Assembly (NCBI GenBank): GCA_040882225.1
Contig: JBBEBR010000017.1
Span: 62,001-126,000, forward strand
Source: Gracilimonas sp040882225
Lineage (GTDB): Bacteria > Bacteroidota > Rhodothermia > Balneolales > Balneolaceae
Length of the DNA stretch: 64,000 bases
Reading direction: 5' to 3'
Shown: piece by piece, positions 26,057 to 36,258 of the stretch
Numbering within the stretch: the stretch's first letter is position 1
Layout: every line of letters starts with the position of its first letter
The notes under the pieces: model-generated
What the model was told of the DNA's origin: nothing
Databases searched by the model: none
The model's input: only the letters and a program-made list of their open reading frames with translations
Position numbers and translations under genes: made by a program

Positions 26057-26064
26057 TATATTTG
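26057..26064 (+). promoter_or_regulatory. Candidate -7 promoter element of the surface locus
   Basis: TATATTTG matches the Bacteroidota TAnnTTTG element exactly and lies 33 bases before the ATG at 26098. It includes the TTG that would be the start of a longer frame, which argues for the later ATG. The -33 TTG is not clear. Confidence 0.5.
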
Positions 26065-26097
26065 CCAGCCCGAAAGATAATCCCGTTAGCAATCTAT

Positions 26098-28173
26098 ATG
26101 AAAAGTATCCGATACGGATTAGCAGTTTTAGCAATTAGTTTTTTCTCAGCAAATGTTCAGGCTCAGCAGGTATTTGAACGCGTTCCGGTAGAGGTAAGTA
26201 ACCTTGGAATCTCTTTTACAACAGTAGGAACTATTGGAAATCCGAGTATAAGCAGTATTCCCACCGGCACTCCAAGTTTCGAATACCCCAAAAACTCGGG
26301 TACCGAACATTTGTTTGAAGCAGGTATCTGGCTTGGTGCAAATGTGGAAGGCCAAATAAGAGTTTCAACAGCAGCTGTTGCTACTTCTTCAGGATATTCT
26401 ACGGGTGCTCCAAATTTTGAGTTTACCAACGATGGCTCCACCTTTGCAGAGCGCTCCTCTTTAGAAGAATCGGCTAACTATTCTCCCAATGCGGTTAGTC
26501 ATCAGGATTTAATAGCCCAATTTACTGATCGTAACACCTCTATCAATGGGCAACCAATTTCTGGTCATGATAATCCTCTTTACGCAGATGTAACCATGGA
26601 AAGCTACAACTGGAGCTTTGGTTTTGCAGAAGCCACGACTATCATTAAATATGAAATTACCAATAATGATAATTCCGCGTGGAATGATTTCTATTTCGGG
26701 ATGTACTCCGATATGGTGGTTCGGAATGTAAATACTACAACAGAAACCGGCAGTAATTTTTTCAACAAAAACGGCTTAGGCTGGCTGGATAATCAACACG
26801 CACTTTATATTTTTGATCGGGGATCTTTTGATGAAAAACAAAACACCCATGCCGCTACGGTAATATTGGGCTCTGAATATAGGGGAGTAGAATTTCACCC
26901 TCGAAGAGCGGAAGAAGTTGTAGAGGCAGAATATTCGGTACCAAGAGTAAGCCCAGATTTTTGGCTTTTTGGTTCCGGAGCCGGAGTTGATGCCCGGCCA
27001 AATGAGGATATTGACAGGTACAATCGAATGGCGACAGAATATCCTTTAGAAAGTAAACGAGAAGCTCTAAGGAATGATGGAGCGAGTAGTAACGGAAATT
27101 ATATTCAACTAAACACCATCGGGCCATTTCCGGAAATAGCGGCAGGCGAAACGGTAACTATTTATATAGCTTTTGTGGCCGCTGTAATGCCAGATGAGTT
27201 TCAGCCATTGGTTCCTGGAAATGTTACAGATGTTGATGAACTGGATAATGAAGATTCCCGTGCAAATCTGGTAGAAAATATTGAATGGGCGTATCGCCTG
27301 TTTGACGGGCAGGAAAATGAAGATGGTACAAGAACGAGATTTTTAGTACCCGAACCGCCCGTTACACCCAATATGCGTATTGAGTTAAATCAGGGAACAG
27401 CCAGTATTTATTGGGATGACCGGGCAGAAGCCTCTGTAGATCCGGTAACAGAAGAAGAGGATTTTGCAGGATACAAATTATATCGCACGCAGCTCGGAGA
27501 TGACATCAGGGGAAATATCTCATCGAATGCCAAGGTGCTAAGAGAATGGGATAAACAAGGTGATAACAGTGGGTTTGAGACAGGTTTTGATGAAGTACGG
27601 CTGCTTGACCCGAAGAAATTTCCCGATGATCCTGTAGAATATAATTACCGATTCGATATATCAGGAATGCTAAGCGGTTGGCAATATCTATTTTCTGTTT
27701 CAGCTTTTGATCGTGGAGATGAACAAACACCCTCTTTGGAAACCAGTGTGAACGCAAATTCGGTACGGGTTTTTCCGGGTACACCAATTAACGAGAATTT
27801 TAAAAGTGACGAGAAGGAATTTCAGGTTGGGGTTTATCCAAATCCTTACCGGGTAAATGCAGCGTGGGATGGAAATACTCCCTTCACACGAAAAATTATG
27901 TTTTACAATTTACCCCGCCTGGCGCAAGTACGAATTTATACATTGGCAGGAGAGATTGTAGCAACTTTAGATCATAATGCCGATACCTATAATGGTGATA
28001 TTCGCTGGTTCAACGATTTTAGTAGTGACAACAGAATTCTACCCGGCGGAGAACATGCCTGGGATTTATTAAGTGAAGCCAATCAAAACCTTGCAACAGG
28101 CTTATACCTGTACACCGTACATGATAAAGATACTGGAGAAGTACAGCAGGGAAAATTCGCTATCATTAAATAA
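26098..28173 (+). CDS. Exported protein with FlgD-like/T9SS-type C-terminal region
   Basis: A 691-residue secreted protein. The signal peptide is residues 1-22 (cleavage after VQA). Residues about 25-400 are beta-rich and unrecognised, with aromatic-rich 'GIWLGANVEGQIRVSTAA'-like strands. Residues about 415-560 look like a fibronectin-type region ('GYKLYRTQLGDDIRGN'). The last 100 residues have the 'VGVYPNPYRVNAAWDG' and 'ARIYTLAGE'-like FlgD/sorting pattern and end in 'LYLYTVHDKD...GKFAIIK', as in proteins exported by the type IX system. It opens the seven-gene surface locus; the next gene begins 35 bases after its stop. Confidence 0.78.
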   Translation: MKSIRYGLAVLAISFFSANVQAQQVFERVPVEVSNLGISFTTVGTIGNPSISSIPTGTPSFEYPKNSGTEHLFEAGIWLGANVEGQIRVSTAAVATSSGYSTGAPNFEFTNDGSTFAERSSLEESANYSPNAVSHQDLIAQFTDRNTSINGQPISGHDNPLYADVTMESYNWSFGFAEATTIIKYEITNNDNSAWNDFYFGMYSDMVVRNVNTTTETGSNFFNKNGLGWLDNQHALYIFDRGSFDEKQNTHAATVILGSEYRGVEFHPRRAEEVVEAEYSVPRVSPDFWLFGSGAGVDARPNEDIDRYNRMATEYPLESKREALRNDGASSNGNYIQLNTIGPFPEIAAGETVTIYIAFVAAVMPDEFQPLVPGNVTDVDELDNEDSRANLVENIEWAYRLFDGQENEDGTRTRFLVPEPPVTPNMRIELNQGTASIYWDDRAEASVDPVTEEEDFAGYKLYRTQLGDDIRGNISSNAKVLREWDKQGDNSGFETGFDEVRLLDPKKFPDDPVEYNYRFDISGMLSGWQYLFSVSAFDRGDEQTPSLETSVNANSVRVFPGTPINENFKSDEKEFQVGVYPNPYRVNAAWDGNTPFTRKIMFYNLPRLAQVRIYTLAGEIVATLDHNADTYNGDIRWFNDFSSDNRILPGGEHAWDLLSEANQNLATGLYLYTVHDKDTGEVQQGKFAIIK

Positions 28174-28208
28174 GGAATTTGCCATAACCATAACCAAAAA
28201 AGAACCCG

Positions 28209-30674
28209 ATGAAACACTTATACAAATTATTAACCTCAGTATTTATGATGTCGCTTCTGGCAACAGGTTCTCTGTTTGCACAGCAGGAAGTGATGGTCAG
28301 AGATTTACATTCATATGATGTGATACCTGAAAGCCAAGACGATCTTTCCGATCACCCGCTTGTGGGGGTAGAAGTAACTTTCGATGCCGTTGTAGTTTCT
28401 TATCCTAAAAACTCAGGGCTTGCTTCCATTGCAGATGGAGAGCCAGGCCGAATTCATGTTTTCGTAACCGATGTGAATGCGGTTGAAGAAGGCGAAGCCG
28501 GTATGACTATGCAAATAGTTGTAGAAGGTTCGCAACGTGAAACCCTTGAAAGCCTTAGGCGCGGTGATGTAATTCGTGTTGTTGGTGATCTTGGTTTTTT
28601 TGGAGGCAATGCTCAATTTGACGCTACTGATGTAGAGCAAATTGGTTTTGTAGGGGATGATCCTGAATATGAAAATTTGACTGAACTGCTCGAGCCTGAG
28701 ACTATTGAATTATCAGAGATTAATGTGGCCGCAGAAACTGAGGGTCAGTATATTTGGAATCGGGATAATTACAGCACGTATATTCACCGCTATGTAAAAA
28801 TTGAAGGCCTTGAAGTTATCGGCCGTCTTGTAGCTGATGATGGACGACCATGGTTTGTTTTAACGGATGGCACATCCATTTTAACATCTAATGATACTTC
28901 TTTGCGTTTCAGAAATGACAGAGAGAATTATGCTTATGATGCAGAGGCCGGTGAAGGTTTGGGATATAATTGGCGTCGGATTGAAGAAGGCCATGACGAG
29001 CCATTTGTAGCTCCTGCTCCGGGCTCTATTGTAGATGTGTCTGGATATATCGTACAAAATACTTTTGATCCTCAAGGATATGATGAGTCTACTATCCAAT
29101 CAACCTTGAAAATTGCGCCTTGGGATGACGGTGTAGTTTGGACTGCCGATGGTAATGACATCGAAAACCGACTGGAACCTGAAAACTGGCCAAATGATCT
29201 TGTGGTTCGTGGTTTTGCACCAGTTTTAGAAAACCTCACTGTTTCACCAGATTCTGGAGTTACAAATAGTGATGAAGTTGTTCTAAGTGTAGATGTGGAT
29301 CTACCTGAAGATACATATACACTTAATAGTGTGAGCCTCGAGTATATTACTTTCGGCTATGATGATGTTGAAGGAGATACTACCACTGTTGAAATGACAA
29401 ATGAGAGTGGAAGTACATATACATTCACTTTTGAAGAATATGCTGATTTCACCACTGTTGACTTTACCATAACTGCTACAGCAGAAACACCAGAGAACGT
29501 AGAAACAAATGCACGGGAATCAGATAGTTTTACCGTAGTTAATTCAACTCAAACAGCGCCTGTTAGTTATTCGCCAGCTCCAAACACCGTGTTTTCAAAT
29601 TCTGTATCTGTAACACTTTCAAGTGTTACACCTGGCGCTACTATTCATTACACTACGGATGGAAGCGATCCTGATGACAGCTCAACAGAATACACATCAG
29701 CTATCAATATAACTGAAACAACTACTATTAAAGCCATTGCTGAAGGAGCCGGATTAGATGCCAGTCCTATAACCACCCGAACCTTTGAGGTTGAGGCGGC
29801 GGCTACTAATGCTCCAACTCTTGCCGATATAAGTGTAACCGGCAATACCTATCAGTTCAGTGGACAAGCAGTTGTTACCTATACAAGAGCTAACCGAAAC
29901 CAGAAATATATCATGGATTCTTCTGGTGGAATGTTAATAGATGATTCACCAGGTGTAATTGCATCTGCCTATGAAATTGGTGATGTAATGGGCGGCTTTT
30001 TAGGAACCTTAGGTAACTTTAACGGATTGCCGCAGTTTGTACCAGATACAAGCCCCGGAGAGCCAACCGGTACCGAAGAAGTAGTTCCTGTAACTCTTAC
30101 TCTTGCTGAACTTGATGAAAATCAACATATAAGTATGTTAGTTACCATCGAGGATGTAACTTTTGAAGATGCAGGTGATGAGTTTACTGCCGGACAAGAT
30201 TACGATATTACTGATGCATCTTTGGGAAGTGGAGAAACATCATTGTTTAGAACCAATTTCACTGAATCGGATTATATAGGAACAGATATACCATCAAGTC
30301 CGGTAACAATTACTGCACTGGTGGGGTATTATGTAGATACCATTCAGTTAACTCCTCGGTTCCTCTCCGATTTTGAAATGAGTACATCTAATGAAGTTGA
30401 TGATAGCCCAATTCAATTTGCTCTCGAGCAAAACTATCCCAACCCATTCAACCCAACCACAAATATCCGTTATTCTGTTGCAGATGTTGCGGATGTAAAC
30501 CTGGTGATTTACGATATACTTGGAAGAAAAGTGGCCACTCTGGTTAACGAGGTAAAAGCTCCTGGTGCTTACACTGTGAACTTTGACGCGAGCCGATTAG
30601 GAAGTGGTGCTTACTTCTATAGAATCGAAGCAGGCGACTTTTTATCAATCAAAAAGATGATGCTTATTAAGTAA
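28209..30674 (+). CDS. Exported multi-domain OB-fold/CHB_HEX protein with T9SS-type sorting domain
   Basis: An 821-residue secreted protein with signal peptide 1-24. Residues about 28-400 and 550-735 contain repeated OB-fold-like modules of the DUF5689/nuclease-associated kind ('LRRGDVIRVVGDLGFFGGNA', 'VKIEGLEVIGRL'), without a catalytic endonuclease/phosphatase core. Residues about 455-545 form a CHB_HEX C-terminal-like beta module ('PGATIHYTTDGSDPDDSS'). The last 80 residues are a clear T9SS type A sorting domain: 'FALEQNYPNPFNPTTNIRYS', 'VIYDILGRKVATLVNE', 'GAYFYRIEAGDF' and 'SIKKMMLIK'. Binding of nucleic acid or glycan is inference only. Confidence 0.8.
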   Translation: MKHLYKLLTSVFMMSLLATGSLFAQQEVMVRDLHSYDVIPESQDDLSDHPLVGVEVTFDAVVVSYPKNSGLASIADGEPGRIHVFVTDVNAVEEGEAGMTMQIVVEGSQRETLESLRRGDVIRVVGDLGFFGGNAQFDATDVEQIGFVGDDPEYENLTELLEPETIELSEINVAAETEGQYIWNRDNYSTYIHRYVKIEGLEVIGRLVADDGRPWFVLTDGTSILTSNDTSLRFRNDRENYAYDAEAGEGLGYNWRRIEEGHDEPFVAPAPGSIVDVSGYIVQNTFDPQGYDESTIQSTLKIAPWDDGVVWTADGNDIENRLEPENWPNDLVVRGFAPVLENLTVSPDSGVTNSDEVVLSVDVDLPEDTYTLNSVSLEYITFGYDDVEGDTTTVEMTNESGSTYTFTFEEYADFTTVDFTITATAETPENVETNARESDSFTVVNSTQTAPVSYSPAPNTVFSNSVSVTLSSVTPGATIHYTTDGSDPDDSSTEYTSAINITETTTIKAIAEGAGLDASPITTRTFEVEAAATNAPTLADISVTGNTYQFSGQAVVTYTRANRNQKYIMDSSGGMLIDDSPGVIASAYEIGDVMGGFLGTLGNFNGLPQFVPDTSPGEPTGTEEVVPVTLTLAELDENQHISMLVTIEDVTFEDAGDEFTAGQDYDITDASLGSGETSLFRTNFTESDYIGTDIPSSPVTITALVGYYVDTIQLTPRFLSDFEMSTSNEVDDSPIQFALEQNYPNPFNPTTNIRYSVADVADVNLVIYDILGRKVATLVNEVKAPGAYTVNFDASRLGSGAYFYRIEAGDFLSIKKMMLIK

Positions 30675-30694
30675 CATCTGTTAAAAATTACTCA

Positions 30695-30729
30695 AAGGAG
30701 GGTACATAACGTATCCTCCTTATTATTTA
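30695..30729 (+). terminator. Hairpin terminator or attenuator within the surface locus
   Basis: AAGGAGGGTAC (30695-30705) pairs with GTATCCTCCTT (30711-30721) over 11 bp including one G-T pair, loop ATAAC, followed by a moderate T/A run. It stands between the two exported proteins and the downstream lipoprotein gene, so it may lower expression of the membrane components relative to the secreted ones. Confidence 0.6.
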
Positions 30730-30736
30730 GATAAAG

Positions 30737-32284
30737 ATGCTCAGACACTCATTACTTTTACTTTTTCTTTTAAATTTCCTGCTGGTTTCCTGTGATAATG
30801 GATTGGAAGGAAATCTAAAAGAAAATTTACCGCCAACTACTTCATTAACGGTAAATGAAATTAATATCCCCGACGGCAAAAGATTAGTGAGTCAGGTAAA
30901 TATTTCCTGGTGGGGAGATGATCCCGACGGATACGTAACCGGCTATGAGTTTTTTATTGGAGACGAAAGCAATGCCTCAAACGATGACTGGGTGTTCACA
31001 CCAAACTCTGACAGTACTTTTATTTTACCCATTCCCGAAGGTAGCGAAGATGCGGATGTAAAATTCACCGTTCGTGCAATTGATAATGACGATGCACGCG
31101 ATGTTGATCCACCAAGCTTGGTTTTTCCTATTAGAAATACACCACCTAATATTTCCTTCAATCCTCTGGAAACACCCCCAGACACCACTTATCGGGTTCT
31201 TAGCTTCGGGTTTAATACCACCGACCCGGACGGTGACGCTAACTTGAATAGAATTGAAATTGCCCTGAACGATACTTCCTCTTCCGACAGCTGGAAAGAG
31301 GTTACGTTAGGAAATACATTAATTACATTGCGAATTGATGATACTCAAGCTAACCCAGTTGCTGAAGTTTTCTTAGGGAGATCATTAAATCCGGCTGGTT
31401 TTACTTTCGACCAGATTCATTTAAATGGTGAAAATGAGTTTTTCCTCCGCTCTGTAGATAATGCCGCAGCCGTTAGCGATGTTGCTTCACACACGTGGTT
31501 TGTAAAACAACAAACTTCGAGAATCCTCTTTTTGAATGACTTTTCTGTAAATACAGAAGCACTTGCACAACTGCATCTGGACTTGTTAAGCAATGTTGGT
31601 TTAACAGAGGTAGATTACTTAGATATTTCGGGTGGAACGGCTCTGGGTGGGCGCAGAGTGCCATTGTCGGGCGCTTTCCCAGACAGAACATTGGCTGAGC
31701 CGACAACTAATATGATGCTTGCTGAATGGGACTACATTTATTGGATTTCTAATGATCTGGACAGAAACATCGGCTATGCCCTCGAATTAACCTTAGATTT
31801 CTTTGCACAGGGTGGCACCATGTTTGTGACTATTCCTTCCAAATTTATTCCCTCAGATAATCCGCTGTTAAATTTTCTGCCTTTTGAGAGGGTAGAGTCA
31901 CCTCCTGCCGGAGAGGATTTTTATTTAAATAAAAATACTTCGCTGATCGCATCAGAAGTTATTTCTAATCCTCCTTCATTAACGCTTAGAAGAAATATCA
32001 CAGATCGGAATCCGGTTGTGCCATTTGGAGAAACCGTACCACTTTTTGAAGCTCCATTTCTGGTAAGAGACTTTTTCGGTTCCACCACAGAATTTGATGG
32101 GCCTAAACTTATTTCCGCCACTAATCCAGATGAAACCATGGTATTCTTTGGAATCGATTTCAGGGATTTTACCACACCCGAAAATTCAAATTGTGAAGAA
32201 GCGGAAGGTACAGACCCACCCTGCAGTGATCTTGAAGGCTTGCTTGACTTCATTATATTAGAAACTCTTGGTTTTGAACAATGA
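30737..32284 (+). CDS. Surface lipoprotein with Ig-like and amidotransferase-like domains
   Basis: A 515-residue lipoprotein (lipobox LVSC, residues 16-19). Residues about 35-135 and 135-265 look like two Ig/fibronectin-like domains ('NISWWGDDPDGYVTGYEFFI', 'SFGFNTTDPDGDANLNRIEI'). Residues about 270-515 have a Rossmann-like region ('RILFLNDFSVNTEALAQLHL', 'WDYIYWISNDLDRNIGYALE', 'FFAQGGTMFVTIPSKF') like the class I glutamine amidotransferase/ThuA-type domains of other Bacteroidota surface proteins, without a visible catalytic Cys. Its TGA overlaps the receptor ATG (ATGA), so it is probably a dedicated partner of the TonB-dependent receptor. Exact role unknown. Confidence 0.72.
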   Translation: MLRHSLLLLFLLNFLLVSCDNGLEGNLKENLPPTTSLTVNEINIPDGKRLVSQVNISWWGDDPDGYVTGYEFFIGDESNASNDDWVFTPNSDSTFILPIPEGSEDADVKFTVRAIDNDDARDVDPPSLVFPIRNTPPNISFNPLETPPDTTYRVLSFGFNTTDPDGDANLNRIEIALNDTSSSDSWKEVTLGNTLITLRIDDTQANPVAEVFLGRSLNPAGFTFDQIHLNGENEFFLRSVDNAAAVSDVASHTWFVKQQTSRILFLNDFSVNTEALAQLHLDLLSNVGLTEVDYLDISGGTALGGRRVPLSGAFPDRTLAEPTTNMMLAEWDYIYWISNDLDRNIGYALELTLDFFAQGGTMFVTIPSKFIPSDNPLLNFLPFERVESPPAGEDFYLNKNTSLIASEVISNPPSLTLRRNITDRNPVVPFGETVPLFEAPFLVRDFFGSTTEFDGPKLISATNPDETMVFFGIDFRDFTTPENSNCEEAEGTDPPCSDLEGLLDFIILETLGFEQ

Positions 32285-35213
32285 TAAAAATTTTACAAAA
32301 GACTTTACTTGTAACCTTTCTGTTAGTTGCTCTTGGAACATCCTTTAGCTTTGCTCAAAATGGAGCGCTATCCGGGACTATAATCGACAAAGAAGATGGC
32401 TCACCATTAATAGGGGTGAATATTATAATGCTGGGTACTTCTTTTGGAACTGCCTCCGATTTGGATGGAAATTATACCATTCGAAACATACGGCCAGGTG
32501 AGTATTCGGTAGAGTTTCGTTATGTAGGCTTTGAGAGACTGCAACATACTGGCATTAGAATAGAATCTGGTGAGACGACCACCCTTGATATTGAGATGGG
32601 CATACAATCCATTACCTCAGATGATGAAGTTACTATTATTGGTGACCGCCCCATATTTGATGTGGAACAGTCCTCAACATCAACCCGCGTTTCCAGTGAT
32701 CAAATTGCAGCGGCTTCTGTGCAAAAGGTTGAAGATGTAGTAGGAATGACAGCCGGAGTGCTGCAAGATCCCACCGGATTATATATTCGCGGTGGCCGAG
32801 CCAATGAAACAGGTTATGTAGTAGATGGAGTCTCGGCGCAGGATCCTTTAGCCGGAACGGGATTCGGATTAGATTTAGGAGCAAATGCGTACTCAAGTGT
32901 AGAAGTTACAACTGGTGGGGTTGATGTAGAACATGGAAACCTAACTTCAGGTGTAGTAAGCGTTCAAACTCAGGATGGGGGAGATACATACGGCGGAAGT
33001 TTTGAGCATCGGCGAGATAATCCCGGAACCATGACTTCAAACACTGCTAACTTCCTGACTGATAATTATTCCTTTACATTAGGTGGGCCGATGCCGATCA
33101 CAAAAAATCTTTTACCTGCTATTGGGATTAACATACCAGGTAATATGTATTTTTTTGCTACCGGCCAGGCTAACTTCACCAACGAATTTACCAGAAGAAG
33201 CGCCAGTCAAGTTCGTACTTCATTAATTGACGATACTTTTTGGTCACCCAGACAAGATAACCGCTGGAATGGCATGTTTAAACTGACTTATAATATTAAG
33301 CCGGGCATGAGACTTGAATCTGCATATCAGCGCTCGTTATCTATAAATCAAAATACCCGGATGCTCCAGATTGTAGGAGATGATGTTCAAATTCGTCCTG
33401 GTTATCAATATTTCTACGAGCAGAACCTGGATAATGCAAATACCTATGCACACGACAGTAAACTTGCTTACATAAAATTTACCCACGCATTATCCAACCA
33501 AACATTTTACGATGTCCAGTTAAGCAGGCTGTTTACCAGATTAAGAGCCGATGCAAACGGCCGGCACTGGAGGCCCACTTCTGTAGATGGTGAATTTGAT
33601 TCAGAAAGTATTGTGGTTTATCCGGTAACACCTTTTCCGGCAGGTGACGATTTCTCCTACGTACTGCCCGGTCCTGGTTTAGCAAATAATGGTGGTATAG
33701 CATCCCTCTGGCACGATCATTATGCAGAAGAATATACGCTTAGAACCAACTTCACTCGCTATTTTGCAGGAGAAACCAATCGCCTAAGAGTAGGTTTAGA
33801 AATGAAATTTATGGAATATCAGTGGATTGATATTACCCGCCCGTGGGTTGGAGCTCCCATTCAAATTGATGAAAATACATTTACAGAAACTTCAAGATTG
33901 GGAGCCAGTTCCGATATTTGGAATGTGAATCCAGCCAGAGGAGCTTTTTATATCAGCGATCAAATCAGGTATCAGGGATTGATTGCAAATCTTGGTTTAC
34001 GATACGAATATTGGTTCCCCGGTAAATATGTAGACAAGTTTGTGGATGACCCTCTATCGCCAATTCCCGACGCTGTGCGCGAATCCTACAAAGAAAGTAC
34101 CTACAATTTTATGGATCAACGTTTTAAGATGAGGCTGCTACCAAGGATAAATGTATCGTTTCCGGTACGCGAAAATATGGTGATGTACTTTAATTATGCT
34201 CACAAAACAAAATTACCGCATCCAACTTATATTTATGCAGGTCTTGATCCTTTTTACCAGGATCGATCATTCTTATCTAATTTGGGAAATCCCAACTTAA
34301 ACCCGGAAGTGGATATTTCTTATGAAATAGGATTCCGATATCAGGTTAGTTCCAATGATGCTTTAAACATAAATGCTTTTTGGAGTGACAAATATGACTT
34401 TATCACCTCCGAACGGATTCTTGTAAGAGATGCAACCGGGCGAGATACGGAGCGGTCATTCCGGGTAAACGGAGATTTCGCCCGAGTACGTGGAGTTGAA
34501 GTTTCCTACATCAAACGCCACAGCCATTACCTGCAGGGCAACATCAGCGCAACCTATTCGCGTGCAGAGGGATTAAGTTCGACATCTAATGACGCCCTCT
34601 CCGATATTATTTCGGGTGGGCAGGATATTGGAAACAATGTTGAAACACCGCTTGCGTGGGATCGTCCTTTTGATATAAAAGGCAGCATGATTTTCACCTG
34701 GGATCGGCCAAGTCCGTTGTTTGGTATCAACCATGTGAATAAGTTTAAAGCTTACCTATCGGGCACATTTCGCAGTGGACAAAGATATACGCCTATGATA
34801 TACCGGGGAGATCAGAATCATCCAATAACCGGAGAGGAAACCTGGCGGCCAATTTATGATGTGGATTCTGATCCCAATAAAAGATACTCTGAAATTGGTG
34901 AAGCATGGCTGATGTTCGATTTTAACTTCCAAAAGTGGTTTGAAATAAATGGTACACGCATTGTAGCGTCTCTTGAGATTACTAATCTGCTAAATGCAGA
35001 AAATCCGGCAATAATAAATCCGGTAAGGGATACCGCTACAATTATCCCGCAGATCCAACCACACTTCGAGGTAATTCTGATTATGATGTGCCTTCAACTG
35101 TGAGAGATCCACGTTATGAAGATCCCCGTGATAATAATATTCCATCCTACTTAAACCCTGCAAATTTTCTTGAGCAACGCCATATTATGTTTGGCCTCGC
35201 TATTAATTTCTGA
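32281..35213 (+). CDS. SusC-like TonB-dependent receptor, C-terminus frameshifted
   Basis: Outer-membrane TonB-dependent receptor. Signal peptide 1-25, carboxypeptidase-regulatory-like domain about 28-115 ('SGTIIDKEDGSPLIGVNI'), plug about 130-240 ('VEDVVGMTAGVLQDPTGLYI', 'RGGRANETGYVVDGVSAQDP') and a beta-barrel to the end. The open frame stops at 35103 after an unlikely tail. From about 35025 another frame continues: YPADPTTLRGNSDYDVPSTV and on to 'HIMFGLAINF' and TGA at 35211-35213, the usual receptor ending. One missing base near 35024-35027 would restore a full protein of about 977 residues. As read, the last strand is lost. It may be a real mutation or a sequencing error. Confidence 0.88.
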
Positions 35214-35224
35214 TTTGATACATA

Positions 35225-36250
35225 ATGCTTTTTAATAATCTAAGTAAGCTTTTTTTAAAATCACTTTTTATCCTTTTGCTTATTGCAACGGGATTTGCGG
35301 ATATGGCTGAAGCTCAGAGAGGAATATTTCCTAGTCTTGGCGGTTCGCGATCAGGAACTTCCGGCTTTCAGTTTCTGAAAATAAATGTAGATGCCCGTTC
35401 AGCCGGGATGGCAGCTTCCAATGTTGCTGACGTAGCCGATGGTTCAGCTCTGTATTTTAATCCAGCACTTGCCGTTCAGGCTGATGGATCCCAGGCCTTC
35501 TTAAGCCACACTGCTTATTTTACTGATATCTCTCTCAATTACGCCAGCTATATTCATAAATTTAATAATATCGCTTTAGGTGGATCATTAATGTATCTCG
35601 ATTCTGGCGAGATGGAGGAAACAGACGAGACGAATCCTTTAGGCACCGGCCGAATTTTCCGGACCACACATCTTGCAGCTGGGGTTTCACTGTCACACAA
35701 ATTATCTGAACTTTTTAGCTATGGCCTTAGCAGTAAATATATAGAAGAACGCATTGAAGAAGTTCACACACAATCAGTCGTGTTTGATATTGGCTTCTTT
35801 TACCGTGTTGGTGAAACTGGATTACGATTTGCAGTTGGATTAAACAATTTCGCGATGGATGCTACTCCAACCGGGCAAACGGTACGTCCCACAAATGAGG
35901 GAGATATTGTAGAAGATGAATTTGAAGATATTTCTCCGCCTACTATGTTTCTAATCGGAGCCGCTTATGATGCCTATGAAGACGAAAATTTTAAACTGCT
36001 GGTAACCGGACAAATTACCAACCCAAGTGATAATGCGGAGCGATTTAGTCTTGGTTCGGAATTAACCTATTTGGAGCGGTTCATGCTACGTGCTGGCTAT
36101 CAGTTTGGCGTTGATGAAGCAATTTTACCAAGTGCGGGCGTTGGCTTCATTCTTCCTGTGTTGGATAATTCCATAGCTTTGGATTATGGATTCAGTACCA
36201 GGGAATACCTTGGAAGCATTCATCGTGTAGCCATTAAATTTAATCTGTGA
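35225..36250 (+). CDS. PorV/PorQ-family outer-membrane protein
   Basis: A 341-residue beta-barrel protein with a signal peptide (residues 1-30, cleavage before QRG). The PorV family hallmark 'FLKINVDARSAGMAASNVAD' is near residue 50, followed by 'ADGSALYFNPA'. PorV shuttles cargo from the type IX translocon to the surface attachment machinery in Bacteroidota; many genomes also carry uncharacterised paralogues, and this one may serve the proteins encoded upstream (inference). It starts 12 bases after the true end of the receptor gene. Confidence 0.9.
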   Translation: MLFNNLSKLFLKSLFILLLIATGFADMAEAQRGIFPSLGGSRSGTSGFQFLKINVDARSAGMAASNVADVADGSALYFNPALAVQADGSQAFLSHTAYFTDISLNYASYIHKFNNIALGGSLMYLDSGEMEETDETNPLGTGRIFRTTHLAAGVSLSHKLSELFSYGLSSKYIEERIEEVHTQSVVFDIGFFYRVGETGLRFAVGLNNFAMDATPTGQTVRPTNEGDIVEDEFEDISPPTMFLIGAAYDAYEDENFKLLVTGQITNPSDNAERFSLGSELTYLERFMLRAGYQFGVDEAILPSAGVGFILPVLDNSIALDYGFSTREYLGSIHRVAIKFNL

Positions 36251-36258
36251 TTTTTCCT

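Noticed and set aside
26062..26097. Longer N-terminus of the exported protein starting at TTG 26062
   Set aside because: It would place the start inside a promoter-like TATATTTG and put 12 residues before a normal signal peptide.
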